Source: Thiofilum flexile DSM 14609
Lineage (GTDB): Bacteria > Pseudomonadota > Gammaproteobacteria > Thiotrichales > Thiotrichaceae
DNA length: 64,000 nucleotides
NCBI RefSeq assembly: GCF_000380185.1
Contig: NZ_KB904752.1
Coordinates: 1 to 64,000 of the forward strand
Direction: 5' to 3'
A program made the position numbers and the translations under genes. The number at the start of each line of letters is the position of its first letter. Position 1 is the stretch's first letter. The notes below the pieces were generated by a model that saw only the letters and a program-made list of their open reading frames with translations, did no database searches and was not told the origin of the DNA. This document shows, piece after piece, positions 8,701 through 18,184 of the stretch.

Positions 8701-11648
8701 CCACTGCCATCGCTGCTAATCACAGGCGCTGTATTAGGCGCTGCAGTAGGGCAGATATTGGCAATAGGAGTAACAAAGTTAGTAATTTGTGCAGCAGAAA
8801 GTAGGAAGGTAGAAGAGGTTTCATAGCGTCTAGGGCTAGTCTGAGATCCTTCAGGATCCATCGGATTACTTTCTATAATACCGCTCCAAGACCCACCGAC
8901 AGAGGCAATAGCTGCAGCCGCGCCATCACGCTCATCTGCTGTGATCCCATTAGGTAGCGTAAGTGCTGCGACTGAAAACTTAACACCTTGCGCTTTTAAG
9001 AGGTTATAGATGGTAAAGTTTGACCCATCATTAGGCTCGTAGCCATACCCCACGCCATCAATCATGGCAGAACCCGCGACAGATCCGTCTCGATAGGCAT
9101 CGGTGAAAATGACGATTTGTAAGGGACGAGTTAAGTCACGGCTCAGCTCTTTGAGCGGGCTTAGAATAAAACTAGAGGTAGTAATGGCATTTCCGTCAAG
9201 CGCATAGCTCAACTGATTCACAGCGCCCGCTAGATTGTCCTCACCATAATTATAAATGTTGGGAAATTGACGGACAGGAGAGGAGAGTGCAGCGGTTGAG
9301 AAATCACGTTCCAGAGAGAGATACTGACCAAAATCGGCTAGGGATACACTACCACCAGCGACAGGGCCTGCATAGTGAGCGACAGCAATACGGGTGGATG
9401 GATTAGCAGTCAGTAGCGTATTACCGATACTCACCACCGTTGAAGCATAGTCAGTATATTCTCCAGCAAGGACAGAGCCTGAGTTATCCAATAGAAAGAT
9501 GACATCGGTGCCCCCTGTAGCCGTACAAGTACCAGAACCTCCAATAGCAGGTACATTACTTTCAACAACATCGGTTACTGTAATTGTGAGGTCTTGGACA
9601 GCAGTGCCACCTCGACCATCTGATACCGTGACTTGTACAATGTAAGTATTATTCGCATCTGCATCAGTAGGTGACTCAAAGTCAGGAGCTGCATTAAAGG
9701 TTAGGACACCAGTACTCGGATCAATGCTAAAGAGTGCCGCATCTACTCCGCCACTAATACTATAGGTAAGCGTATCAGCATCCACATCGGTCGCAATAAC
9801 CGTAGTGGCGGCGGTTTGGTTTTCAGCGACTGACAGTACAGCGGTAGCTCCACCACCATTACTGGTAATCACGGGAGCAATATCTGGAGTAATGGTTAAA
9901 GCATAGTCCTCCACTTCACCATTGTTAGCTGCAAGCGTCGCATTAGCACTGGTTAGGGTATCGGTAGTGAGACGTAAACGGGCATAAGTTGTTCCACTGG
10001 CTGCAACAGCTCCAAATCCAGAGAAAGTTAAGTCGCCAGCGAGAGCATTAGCAGTAACAGTAGTGGTGGCAAACTCATTACTATCAAAGGTGCCATTATT
10101 ATTAAAGTCCACCCAAGCATAGAGAGTCCCTGTGCCTAGAGCCGTAATATTGGCAGCCGGTAAGGTATAAGTAGCACTACTACCGCCCTTAAGAGTTAGA
10201 AACGCACTTACCCCATCCTCATCATTGATACCGTTAGTATTATCACCATCAGCACCCGTACTAGTCCATGCGGCACCTTCGGATTCCACACTGGCTCCTA
10301 GATGGAGGGTAGTGCCACCATTCATCACTGCATGAGGCGGAGTACCATAGCTCGCAGGAGCATCCCCATAGTCGCGGCAGTTGGAAAATAAGGTGGCAAA
10401 ATCATCCCAGTGTACATCGGCTGTACTACTAGTCACATCATGGAAAATCACCCGCATGTAATAAGTAGTCGATGGGGCTATATAAACAGGTTTGATAATG
10501 GGAATGAATGTTGTTAGATAGGTAGGACTCGCTTGGGCTACCGCCGTATGGCTATCCACAATCAAGGTAGCATTAGTAAAGCTAGGGTCGGTAGAGAATA
10601 ATACTGAAACTTTATAGGGGAGGTTGGGTGTTGAGGCAGGAATGGTGACTCCATAGCGTAGCTGTCTGATAAAACGCCCTGCACTTAGGCTGCTGCTAGT
10701 AGTGAAAGAATACTGAGCATAATCACCGGCTTGATAGGCCGCAAGATACCCTGAATGATCAGCTCCTACCAATCTACCTGTTTGATTAGAGTTGGTATAA
10801 AGAATACCACTACCTGCCACAGCATTAGCTGCAGAGGCAATCTCTGCGGGGGCTATTATATTAGGAGCAAAGTAGTTTGGAGCACTATGAGGCCAACTAA
10901 TGACAGTAGTTGTGGGAAAGGTAGAGGAACTGTCCATTGGGCAAGTCGCGAGATTGGGGTCAGCGGGAAAAGTCTGAGGGACTGCCACACCGACGACATA
11001 ATCCTCTACCTCACCATTGGCAGCCGCACCTGTGGCATTGGCACTCGTCAGCACACTGGAGGTGAAGCGTACCCGTGCATAAGTACTACCACTCGCCGTG
11101 ACTGTACCAAAACCGGAAAAGGTTAAATCACTAGCGACTACATTGGCATTCACAGTGGTGGAGGCGAACTCAGTCGTCTCAAAGGTGCCATTACCATTAA
11201 AATCAATCCATACATACAGATTGCCGGTAGTACCTGTTACTGCGAAATCAGCCGCGTGTAATACATAGCTTGTAGCCCCTGCGTCGAGAGGAGGAATTAA
11301 TGCCCCATCATCGGAGGCATTGTCGGCATCCTGTACGGCACTGGTCTCCGACGTAATCGTAGCACCGAGTTGTGTACCCGCAACGATGGTATGGGTGGCT
11401 ACACCATAGCTTGCAGGAGCATCCGAATAGTCATCCGCCGCATAAGCAGGTGCAGCGAATGCCGTACCTAAAAGTAAACAGATTAACCCAAGACTTCGTC
11501 GAGCTGTCATCCATGACTGGGATAAGCACGAGGGCAGGGCTATTTTGTGTGGTAAAAAACGGGCAGTTAACAAATGAATAAGGTTCATAATATAAGACTT
11601 TGTTAGGTTTTTGTTAAAATATTCGTATGCTATTAGTAGTTTATTCAT
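5799..11648 (-). CDS. Secreted GEVED/vWA/cadherin modular protein, 1949 aa (giant family member 2)
   Basis: A signal peptide is cleaved near A70 (APAYA/ADDYSDAP). Domains in order: GEVED (71-222), jelly-roll-like module (about 226-425), GEVED (425-585), cadherin (588-697), von Willebrand A domain (about 700-965), cadherin (967-1080), a second jelly-roll-like module (1082-1300), GEVED (1303-1465), two cadherins (1468-1688) and the family C-terminal domain (1689-1949). The vWA domain keeps the MIDAS metal site DNSGS (in IFLLDNSGSVLAGEY) and a later IFTDAYRDGS. This suggests metal-dependent adhesion. An alternative start is ATG 11588 (MNLIHLL). The gene lies 82 bp after member 3 and 87 bp before member 1, so the three probably form one operon. 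Its vWA module is much closer to members 6 and 7 than its other parts are. Confidence 0.87.
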   Translation of the reverse strand: MNKLLIAYEYFNKNLTKSYIMNLIHLLTARFLPHKIALPSCLSQSWMTARRSLGLICLLLGTAFAAPAYAADDYSDAPASYGVATHTIVAGTQLGATITSETSAVQDADNASDDGALIPPLDAGATSYVLHAADFAVTGTTGNLYVWIDFNGNGTFETTEFASTTVNANVVASDLTFSGFGTVTASGSTYARVRFTSSVLTSANATGAAANGEVEDYVVGVAVPQTFPADPNLATCPMDSSSTFPTTTVISWPHSAPNYFAPNIIAPAEIASAANAVAGSGILYTNSNQTGRLVGADHSGYLAAYQAGDYAQYSFTTSSSLSAGRFIRQLRYGVTIPASTPNLPYKVSVLFSTDPSFTNATLIVDSHTAVAQASPTYLTTFIPIIKPVYIAPSTTYYMRVIFHDVTSSTADVHWDDFATLFSNCRDYGDAPASYGTPPHAVMNGGTTLHLGASVESEGAAWTSTGADGDNTNGINDEDGVSAFLTLKGGSSATYTLPAANITALGTGTLYAWVDFNNNGTFDSNEFATTTVTANALAGDLTFSGFGAVAASGTTYARLRLTTDTLTSANATLAANNGEVEDYALTITPDIAPVITSNGGGATAVLSVAENQTAATTVIATDVDADTLTYSISGGVDAALFSIDPSTGVLTFNAAPDFESPTDADANNTYIVQVTVSDGRGGTAVQDLTITVTDVVESNVPAIGGSGTCTATGGTDVIFLLDNSGSVLAGEYTDYASTVVSIGNTLLTANPSTRIAVAHYAGPVAGGSVSLADFGQYLSLERDFSTAALSSPVRQFPNIYNYGEDNLAGAVNQLSYALDGNAITTSSFILSPLKELSRDLTRPLQIVIFTDAYRDGSVAGSAMIDGVGYGYEPNDGSNFTIYNLLKAQGVKFSVAALTLPNGITADERDGAAAAIASVGGSWSGIIESNPMDPEGSQTSPRRYETSSTFLLSAAQITNFVTPIANICPTAAPNTAPVISSDGSGATAALSVAENQTAVTTVTATDADPADTLTYSISGGADATLFSIDPSTGVLTFIAAPDFESPTDADSNNTYIVQVTVDDGNGGTDVQDITVTVTDVVETTNPAFPNGAGLANSVCSVQTATSTSTDAGIYWSHNASGGTSLAAQIARTDLIAIAGDESSTGLASQVQSGTTQVNMTTVPTQYDPNYYIQYTFTTANLAGKVAELTGLSLSVYNKGDVADTFATGAYHFAIQVDDDPAFGSPTTLISDVSLNNGDTSTATVAATPVDLGQGIQTQLRFDANGTTVPLVSNTAYTIRVFVYGASAAGSTGSQAYPTIVLWDDIMFKLVSCGYDRGDAPAVYGDPTHKILGTIKMGSGDPDPELAALSSMNADGDDTDATDDENGVTLPLLTQGNTAVVPVVVSGAGYLQAWIDWNGNNAWDASEQIATDLQDGGANDTNPTAGAISFNVAVPSDAVLTQTYARFRWSSVAGLDSTAAAIDGEVEDYAVLINAAPTITSDSGGATAALSVAENQTAVTTVTATDANPTDTLTYSISGGADSGLFSIDPSTGILTFTAAPDFESPTDADGNNAYEVQVSVSDGNGGTDVQDLTITVTDVAENVAPDITSDGGAATAAVSVAENQTAVTTVTATDADPTDTLTYSISGGADAALFSIDPSTGVLTFTAAPDFESPADADMNNAYLVQVTVSDGNGGTDIQDLTITVTDVNEAIKLTVMGWLQGPYDSNTSLMQDALRSRSFLPATQPYGQYPSFNYTGTETVSGARLAITGANAVVDWVLVELRDPLDPTVIITRKAALLTREGNVLEADTDSPELSFSVSAGSYYVVLRHRNHLAVMTQAPVALSVASATVVDFRVNTTLTYGTQAQIENGTQTFMWAGNSNADQNVIAYGAENDINPILGGVLMAPANTLLNSNYIVPGYFNADINLSGDVIYAGVNNDVNVLVGNVLLHPDNTTYSANFVVMGRVPVSP

Positions 11649-11664
11649 ATATCGCCAACCTTCT

Positions 11665-11720
11665 TCCTAGGCTAACTAATGAACCTAGGAGTGTATTGAA
11701 GATGAGAGCAAGCCCTCATC
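11665..11720 (-). other. Two hairpins between family members 3 and 2
   Basis: GATGAGAGC/GCCCTCATC (11701-11720) forms a stem just downstream of the member 3 stop. TCCTAGG/CCTAGGA (11665-11690) forms a second one before member 2. Neither has a T tract. The layout matches the gap between members 2 and 1. Confidence 0.5.
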
Positions 11721-11730
11721 CTGTGGGTTA

Positions 11731-14700
11731 TTATGGAGATGCAGGTACAGTCCCTGTCACCACGAAGTTAGCGGAGTAGGTAGTATTATTCGGATGTAGT
11801 AATACGTTGCCTACTAGGATATTGACATCATTATTGACGCCGGCATAAATGACATCGCCACTTAAATTGACATCGGCATTGGCGTAACCAGGTAAAATAT
11901 AATTGGAGTTGAGAAGGGTATTATCTACCGCCATTAGGACAGAGCCTAAGATGGGGTTAATATCATTATTAGCCCCATAAGCAATCACGTTTTGATCTAG
12001 ATTACTATTACCCGCCCATAAGAGTGCTTGAGCGCCACTTTCCATGCGGGCTTGTGTTCCATAGGTGAGCGTTGCTGTTAGACGGAAATCGACGACCGCC
12101 GCACTAGCAGCCGACAATGGAATAGGGGTTTGAGTCATGACTGCTAGATGATTACGGTGGCGCAAGACCACATAGTATGAGCCAGCGCTGAGACTAAAGG
12201 TGAGCTGAGGGCTATCGGTGTCCGCATTGAGTACATTTCCCTCGCGAGTCAGTAGCGCCGCCTTACGAGTGATAATAATGGTAGGGTCTAGTGCATCCCG
12301 TAATTCAACCAGTACCCAATCGACGACCGCGTTTGTACCCGTAATGGCAAGTCGAGCAGCGCTGACCATTTCTGTACCCGTATAGTTAAAGGCGGGGTAC
12401 TGACCATAGGGTTGAGTACTGGGTAACAAATCACGAGAACGCAAGGAATCCACCATTAAACCACTATTAGCATCATAAGGGCCTTGTAACCAACCCATTA
12501 CGGTGAGTTTTAGATCTTCATCTACATTAGCCACCGTAATGGTAAGGTCTTGGATATCTGTCCCACCATTGCCATCATCTACAGTAACTTGCACGAGATA
12601 GGTATTATTCATATCCGCATCAGTAGGTGATTCAAAGTCAGGCGCGGTAATGAAGGTTAATACCCCTGTACTCGCATCAATCGCAAATAGCGCTGCATCC
12701 GCACCCCCACTAATGGTGTAGGTCAGGGTATCGGTAGGGTTAGCATCCGTAGCGGTCACCGTGGTTACAGCCGTTTGGTTTTCATCTACTGATAAAGCAG
12801 CCGTAGCTCCCCCACCATCGCTGTTAATCACGGGCGCTACATTTTCAGCAACATCGGTTACGGTAATAGCTAAATCTTGGACAGTCGTTCCGCCTCTACT
12901 ATCGTCTACGGTGACTTGTACCTCGTAAACATTATTGCTATCCGCATCGGTCGGAGACTCAAAGTCGGGTGCAGTAATAAAGGTTAATACCCCAGTAGTG
13001 GCATCAATAGTAAAGAGTGCTGCATCGGCTCCCCCAGTAATGCTATAGGTGAGTACATCACTATCCGCATCAGTCGCTGTTACGGTCGTAACTGCAGTTT
13101 GATTTTCATCCACGGCTAAAGCAGCGGTTGCTCCACCACCATCACTCGTAATAACAGGGGCTGTGTTTGGAGTAATGGCTAGCGCATAGTCCTCGACCTC
13201 ACCATTGTTAGCTGCAAGCGTTGCATCAGCATTGGTCAGGGTATCGGTAGTGAGGCGTAACCGTGCATACGTGGTGCCACTGGCTGCAATAGCTCCAAAT
13301 CCAGAGAAGACAAGATCCCCTGCTAACACATTACTTGTCACCGTTGTAGAGGCAAATTCTGTGCTCTCAAAAGTACCATTCGCATTAAAGTCAACCCAAG
13401 CATAGAGCGTACCACTACCCTGAGCCGTAATATTGGCAGCCGGTAGGGTATAACTGCTAGTGCTACCGTTGAGTGGCACAAAGGCACTTACCCCGTCCTC
13501 ATCATTGAGGCCGTGAGTATTATCACCATCGGCATCAGTACTCGACCATGCCGCACCTTCTGCTTCTACGCTTGCGCCAAGACGCAGGGTACTACCACCC
13601 TCGGTGATTGCATGATAGGGCGCACCATAACTGGTGGCACTCGTAGGTGCATCACCATAGTCACGGCAGTCAGAAAAGAAGGTAACAAAGTCATCCCAAT
13701 GGATATCCCCAGTGCTACTGGTGACATCATGGAAAATCACCCGCATGTAATAGGTCGTGGAGGGCTGGATATAGACCGGCTCAAGAGTGGGAACGACCGT
13801 TTGCGTATAGACTGCAGGAGTAACCACTGTTTGGCTGTCCACGATCAAAGTAGCATTCGCAAAGCTAGGATCAGTGGAAAATAAGATCGATACTTGATAG
13901 GGGAGGTTAGGGTCTGAAGAGGGGGTTACACCATAACGTATTTGCTTGAGAAAACGTCCCGCATTTAGGCTGCTGGCAGTAGTGAACTCATATTGAGCAT
14001 AATCACCGGCTTGATAGGCTGCGAGGTATCCTGAATGATCAGCACCGATGATTCGACCCGTTGCAGTAGAGGTCGTATAAATAATACCACTACCGGCTGT
14101 TATGTTAGTAGCAGAGGCGATTTCTGCACTGAGTATGTTAGGAGCTAAGCGGTCTGTAGCAATGCCATGATTCCAACTGATCTCCGTGGTAGCGGTAAAG
14201 GTAGAGGAGCTATCCATCGGACAGGTTGCCGTATTTGGGTCAGTGGGATAGGCCAAAGGAGCCGCCACTGATACCGCATAATCCTCCACCTCACCATTAG
14301 TGGTGGCAGTAGATGCATCAGCACTAGTGAGTGTGTTAGAGGTGAAGCGTACCCGTGCATAGGTACTACCGCTGGCTGTAATGCTACCAAATCCAGTGAA
14401 GGTTAAATTGCCTGCCACCACATTAGTTGCAACAGTGGTTGAGGCAAATTCAGTCGTTTCAAAGACGCCATTGCCATTAAAATCAATCCACACATAGAGA
14501 TTGCCACTCCCTGTTGCAGTGATGCTGGCGGCATTTAGTGTATAGCTACTAGCCCCTGAGGTGAGTGGCGCGAGTAATACACCATCATCGGAGGCATTAT
14601 CGGCATCTTGTAACGCACTAGTATCGGCTGTAATCGTAGCGCCTAGCTGTGTACCTGCGACAATGGTATGAGTCGCTGTGCCATAGCTTGCTGGAGCATC

Positions 14701-16998
14701 GGAGTAGTCGGTCGGTGGTTCAGTAATGGGAAAGGCATAATCTTCCACCTCGCCATTTGCGGCAGCCATGGTAGCACGCTCATCTACAGTAGTGGTGGCT
14801 GCATTATCGGTCAATACGGTAGAGGTAAAGCGAAACCGTGCATAAGTGGTTCCAGCAGATCCAGCGCTAATACTTGACCAGGTTAAAGCACCAGCTAGCG
14901 TACCTGTCGTGACTGCTACCGAACGATACTCACTACTGGTAAACGCGCCATTTTTATCAAAATCGATCCAAGCATGAAGAGTACCCGTACCTGTAGCAGA
15001 GATATTAGCAATTGGTAGGGTATAAGAGGTTGCGCCTACTAATAGGGTTGGGAAAGCTGACACACCATCTTCATCATCGGTTCCTGTAACATCATCACCC
15101 GAACCATTAAGAGGGGTTAAGGTGCCTTCACTATCGGGTGCATTAGCCCCTAACTTTAGGGTGCCTGCAATGGCGTGCGTAGGAGCACCGTAGCTAGCAG
15201 GCGCATCGGATCTATCAAGGAGTGTTTCAATCGCCAAGGCATAATCTTCAATTTCCCCATCCAAAGCCGACATAGTGGATCGTTCATCCACAGTCGTAGT
15301 GGTCGCATTATCGGTTAGAGCGGCCGAGGTAAAGCGTAAGCGAGCATAGGTTGTTCCCACACTCCCTACCGCAATGCCTGTCCATGAAAGTGGGCCTGCT
15401 AGCACGCCATTAGTTACCGCTACTGAGCGCTCTTCGTTAGCAGCAAATAGACCATCCTTATTAAAATCAACCCATGCATAGAGAGTACCCGTACCGGTAG
15501 CAGAAATACTGGCCGCCGGAATAGTGTAAGAGGTCGTACCTGCAATTAACCAAGGAAAAGTGGTAACACCATCATCATCTGCACCATCCCCACTACCATC
15601 AAGGACTGAGAAGGTATCATCATCACTATCCACATTTACCCCTAAATGTAGCGTGCTAGGTAAAAAATGTACCGGCGTGCCATAACTTGAAGGCGCATCA
15701 GCTCGGTCTAGGGTTGGACAAACGGCTCCCGCAAATATCACTCTGTCAATCATATAATCAGAGTTTTGACCCGCTAGATTTTGGTCAACTTGAAATAGTA
15801 AATAATAATTGCCATAGATGGGTACGGATACTGAGCCACTGATAGTTTTCCATTGAGGTGTTTCCACCGCCGCTGTAGGTAGGGTATCCACAAAGTCTTG
15901 TGCGAGCACCGCAGTAATGGTGTCGGTATCAGCGTTGTATAGAGATACCTTATATTGATCTTGGAAAACGGTATGGTTAAAGCGACTCGTTAGATCAAAT
16001 GAGAAAGGATAAACCCCAGGTTTTAACGCACGCGGGAAATGATAAGCAACCGCTGTAGAAGGCCCATCGCTTTCTTGCAGAATGTTGTACATCCCGGTGC
16101 TGGGGTTACCACTAGGATTAAACGCATCATAAAGTCCGCCGGATTGATCGGAGTTGTAGTGAATGGAGGTATAGCTATAAGCCGCGAGAATCGGTATATC
16201 ATACGGGGCATTAGCATAGATCCAGCCAGAATTATTGGGAACTGTCCAAGTAGTGCTAGCTAAAGTACCACTTGAAAAATTGCCATTGTCTATTAGCGTT
16301 TCTGTAGCACAAAAAGCAGGCAGAGGAGGAATCGCTTCAATCGCGATAGCATAATCTTCCACCTCGCCATTAGCGGCTGCCATGGTAGAGCGCTCATCCA
16401 CTGTGGTAGTAGCGGCATTGTCGGTCAAAGCGGTGGAGGTGAAACGGAACCGTGCATAGGTCGTTCCCACACTACCAGCAGTAATACTATTCCAATTTAA
16501 TGAGTCGGCTAGTACACCTGCGCTGACTGCAACCGATTTATATTCGGAGGCTGAAAAAACACCATCCTTATTAAAGTCAATCCACGCATGTAATGTGCCC
16601 GTACCAGTTGCTGAAATTCGATTCAGAGGGATGCTATAGGCCGTTACACCCGTATAAAGGGTAGGGAAAGAGCTAATACCATCCTCGTCATCTGTTCCCG
16701 TCACATCATCTCCAGAACCATCGAGTGGGGAGAGTGTGGTATCACCATCGGGGGCGTTGGCACCTAGCTTTAAAGTGCCCGCAATAGTATGGCTAGGAGC
16801 ACCATAGCTGGCTGGGGCATCTGATAAGTCATCTGCAGCGTAAACAGGTGCGGCTAAGGCGGTGCCTAAAAATAAACAGATCACCCCTAGACTTCGTCGA
16901 ATGTTAGCCCCTGAATGAAATAAGCACGAGGGCAGAGGGGGTATCTTTGGTAAAAATAGGGCAATTAATAAGTGAATAATGTTCATAATATATGGCAT
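11731..16998 (-). CDS. Secreted GEVED-rich modular protein, 1755 aa (giant family member 3)
   Basis: This is the first gene of the leftward array. The signal peptide is cleaved near A54 (APVYA/ADDLSDAP). Five GEVED domains lie at about 55-220, 425-590, 590-755, 760-915 and 1110-1280, each with DAP.SYG, DDEDG, L.AW.DF.K/NG and GE(V/I)EDYA. A jelly-roll-like module unique to this protein (about 227-424, FCATETLIDNGNFSSG, YLLFQVDQ) follows the first GEVED domain. A second module (about 915-1110, CPMDSSSTF) is shared with members 1 and 2. Then come two cadherins (1280-1490) and the family C-terminal domain (1495-1755). The ATG at 16998 precedes the shared MNIIHLL (16986), and neither has a strong Shine-Dalgarno sequence. 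It is predicted to be exported and calcium-binding. Confidence 0.86.
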   Translation of the reverse strand: MPYIMNIIHLLIALFLPKIPPLPSCLFHSGANIRRSLGVICLFLGTALAAPVYAADDLSDAPASYGAPSHTIAGTLKLGANAPDGDTTLSPLDGSGDDVTGTDDEDGISSFPTLYTGVTAYSIPLNRISATGTGTLHAWIDFNKDGVFSASEYKSVAVSAGVLADSLNWNSITAGSVGTTYARFRFTSTALTDNAATTTVDERSTMAAANGEVEDYAIAIEAIPPLPAFCATETLIDNGNFSSGTLASTTWTVPNNSGWIYANAPYDIPILAAYSYTSIHYNSDQSGGLYDAFNPSGNPSTGMYNILQESDGPSTAVAYHFPRALKPGVYPFSFDLTSRFNHTVFQDQYKVSLYNADTDTITAVLAQDFVDTLPTAAVETPQWKTISGSVSVPIYGNYYLLFQVDQNLAGQNSDYMIDRVIFAGAVCPTLDRADAPSSYGTPVHFLPSTLHLGVNVDSDDDTFSVLDGSGDGADDDGVTTFPWLIAGTTSYTIPAASISATGTGTLYAWVDFNKDGLFAANEERSVAVTNGVLAGPLSWTGIAVGSVGTTYARLRFTSAALTDNATTTTVDERSTMSALDGEIEDYALAIETLLDRSDAPASYGAPTHAIAGTLKLGANAPDSEGTLTPLNGSGDDVTGTDDEDGVSAFPTLLVGATSYTLPIANISATGTGTLHAWIDFDKNGAFTSSEYRSVAVTTGTLAGALTWSSISAGSAGTTYARFRFTSTVLTDNAATTTVDERATMAAANGEVEDYAFPITEPPTDYSDAPASYGTATHTIVAGTQLGATITADTSALQDADNASDDGVLLAPLTSGASSYTLNAASITATGSGNLYVWIDFNGNGVFETTEFASTTVATNVVAGNLTFTGFGSITASGSTYARVRFTSNTLTSADASTATTNGEVEDYAVSVAAPLAYPTDPNTATCPMDSSSTFTATTEISWNHGIATDRLAPNILSAEIASATNITAGSGIIYTTSTATGRIIGADHSGYLAAYQAGDYAQYEFTTASSLNAGRFLKQIRYGVTPSSDPNLPYQVSILFSTDPSFANATLIVDSQTVVTPAVYTQTVVPTLEPVYIQPSTTYYMRVIFHDVTSSTGDIHWDDFVTFFSDCRDYGDAPTSATSYGAPYHAITEGGSTLRLGASVEAEGAAWSSTDADGDNTHGLNDEDGVSAFVPLNGSTSSYTLPAANITAQGSGTLYAWVDFNANGTFESTEFASTTVTSNVLAGDLVFSGFGAIAASGTTYARLRLTTDTLTNADATLAANNGEVEDYALAITPNTAPVITSDGGGATAALAVDENQTAVTTVTATDADSDVLTYSITGGADAALFTIDATTGVLTFITAPDFESPTDADSNNVYEVQVTVDDSRGGTTVQDLAITVTDVAENVAPVINSDGGGATAALSVDENQTAVTTVTATDANPTDTLTYTISGGADAALFAIDASTGVLTFITAPDFESPTDADMNNTYLVQVTVDDGNGGTDIQDLTITVANVDEDLKLTVMGWLQGPYDANSGLMVDSLRSRDLLPSTQPYGQYPAFNYTGTEMVSAARLAITGTNAVVDWVLVELRDALDPTIIITRKAALLTREGNVLNADTDSPQLTFSLSAGSYYVVLRHRNHLAVMTQTPIPLSAASAAVVDFRLTATLTYGTQARMESGAQALLWAGNSNLDQNVIAYGANNDINPILGSVLMAVDNTLLNSNYILPGYANADVNLSGDVIYAGVNNDVNILVGNVLLHPNNTTYSANFVVTGTVPASP

Positions 16999-17623
16999 GA
17001 TATTTTTATATAGTTATTAAAAGTAATATATCCATCTTATTCTTCATGCTCTGCAACGAGATGAAAGAGACCCTATTACCAAAGTTTAAAAAATAGAGCT
17101 TTCTTGGTTTAAGCTTTTTTATTATTAGGGAAATTAGTCTGGGTGCTATTATTAGGTTGTTAGGTTTATTAATTAAAAATGACAACTGAATTAAGGTATT
17201 TTTATTTATATAAAGATTAAGCCCCAGTAAACCTCTTATTTATAATAGGCTACAGTCTTCATATTAGTCATTTAACTATATACTAGCGAGCTGGATAATA
17301 GTTTATTTTAGATGATGTATAAGACCCAAAAACCTTAATTAATAATTATCATAGGGAATAAGAAAAGTCAATCTGAAAACAAGGTTCTTTTAGCTTTTTA
17401 CTAAAAGTATCAATAGCTAAGAGCAAATTTTGACAGTCTTGACAATAAAGTCAGTAGAGTTTGTAAGGATATTTAGTTTTAATAATAAAAGTGTGGTTAA
17501 TATTTTATCGGACTATCAAGATACCCTCTCCTAAATTATCTTTAATTAAACGCTATAATTCCCCCTAAAGAGCTGCTATGATCTGCACCCTCTTATCAAC
17601 CTATAATCTGGAGCTTTGGATAC
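16999..17623. other. AT-rich divergent intergenic region between the giant array and rpsO
   Basis: These 625 bases contain no convincing gene. They must hold the leftward promoter of the giant array and the rightward rpsO promoter. TATAAT at 17554-17559 is a plausible -10 for rpsO, although the -35 is weak. TTGACA sequences occur near 17428-17445. I could not define the leftward promoter. Confidence 0.5.
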
Positions 17624-17893
17624 ATGTCTCTGAGTGCAGAAGAAAAAGCGGCAATCGTCACCGATTATCGCCAGTCAGATACTGATACCGGGTCGCCGGA
17701 GGTGCAGGTTGCGCTATTAACAGCGAGCATTAAGCACCTTACCGAGCACTTTAAAATTCATACCCATGACCATCATTCACGTCGTGGTATGTTAAAAATG
17801 GTTAACCAACGTCGTAAATTGTTGGACTACCTCAAACGTAAAGATAATGCACGTTATCAAACGCTGATTGAGCGTCTCGGTCTGCGTCGCTAA
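17624..17893 (+). CDS. rpsO: 30S ribosomal protein S15
   Basis: The 89-aa product has the standard S15 length and sequence. [16 protein letters not shown] is followed by the S15 signature region ([44 protein letters not shown]) and ends IERLGLRR. S15 binds the central domain of 16S rRNA early in small-subunit assembly and often represses its own translation. A GGAG sequence sits about 10 bases before the ATG. The gene has its own terminator before pnp, as in other gammaproteobacteria. Confidence 0.98.
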   Translation: MSLSAEEKAAIVTDYRQSDTDTGSPEVQVALLTASIKHLTEHFKIHTHDHHSRRGMLKMVNQRRKLLDYLKRKDNARYQTLIERLGLRR

Positions 17894-17903
17894 ACCGATA
17901 CCC

Positions 17904-17934
17904 AAAACACCGCCTTGTGCGGTGTTTTGTTTTA
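17904..17934 (+). terminator. rpsO terminator
   Basis: A perfect 10-bp stem, AAAACACCGC/GCGGTGTTTT, with the loop CTTGT is followed by GTTTTAT. It starts about 10 bases after the rpsO stop codon. Read-through to pnp is expected to be partial. Confidence 0.9.
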
Positions 17935-17989
17935 TAGTTAAATGTTCCCACGATGACACAAGTAACAGACTATCGTTCATGCAGGAAGG

Positions 17990-18128
17990 TTGTTGAAAAG
18001 CGCTGAGCATTAATAGATATAAGGCTACTCTGATAGTCGGAATGCAACCGCGCAAAGCCTGCTAACTCTTTGTTTTCATTTGCTTCTCTTGTCTATCACT
18101 ACTATAAGCCTTCAGTGCTTCTCAACAG
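17990..18128 (+). promoter_or_regulatory. Long-range stem in the pnp leader, probable RNase III target
   Basis: Bases 17990-18006 pair with 18112-18128 in 16 of 17 positions (two G-U), enclosing about 105 bases and ending some 56 bases before the pnp ATG. In E. coli, pnp is autoregulated through a leader stem cut by RNase III, which PNPase then degrades. The position and shape fit that mechanism, but the role here is inferred. Confidence 0.5.
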
Positions 18129-18184
18129 CCTGCCCGTGGCGATCTGTACTTGGTTTTAATAAACCTTAGGAAATAAACATACAG

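Noticed and set aside
14145-14390. 81-aa minus-strand frame inside member 3
   Set aside because: It is in a different frame of a GEVED-coding region on the same strand, with no Shine-Dalgarno sequence or homology.
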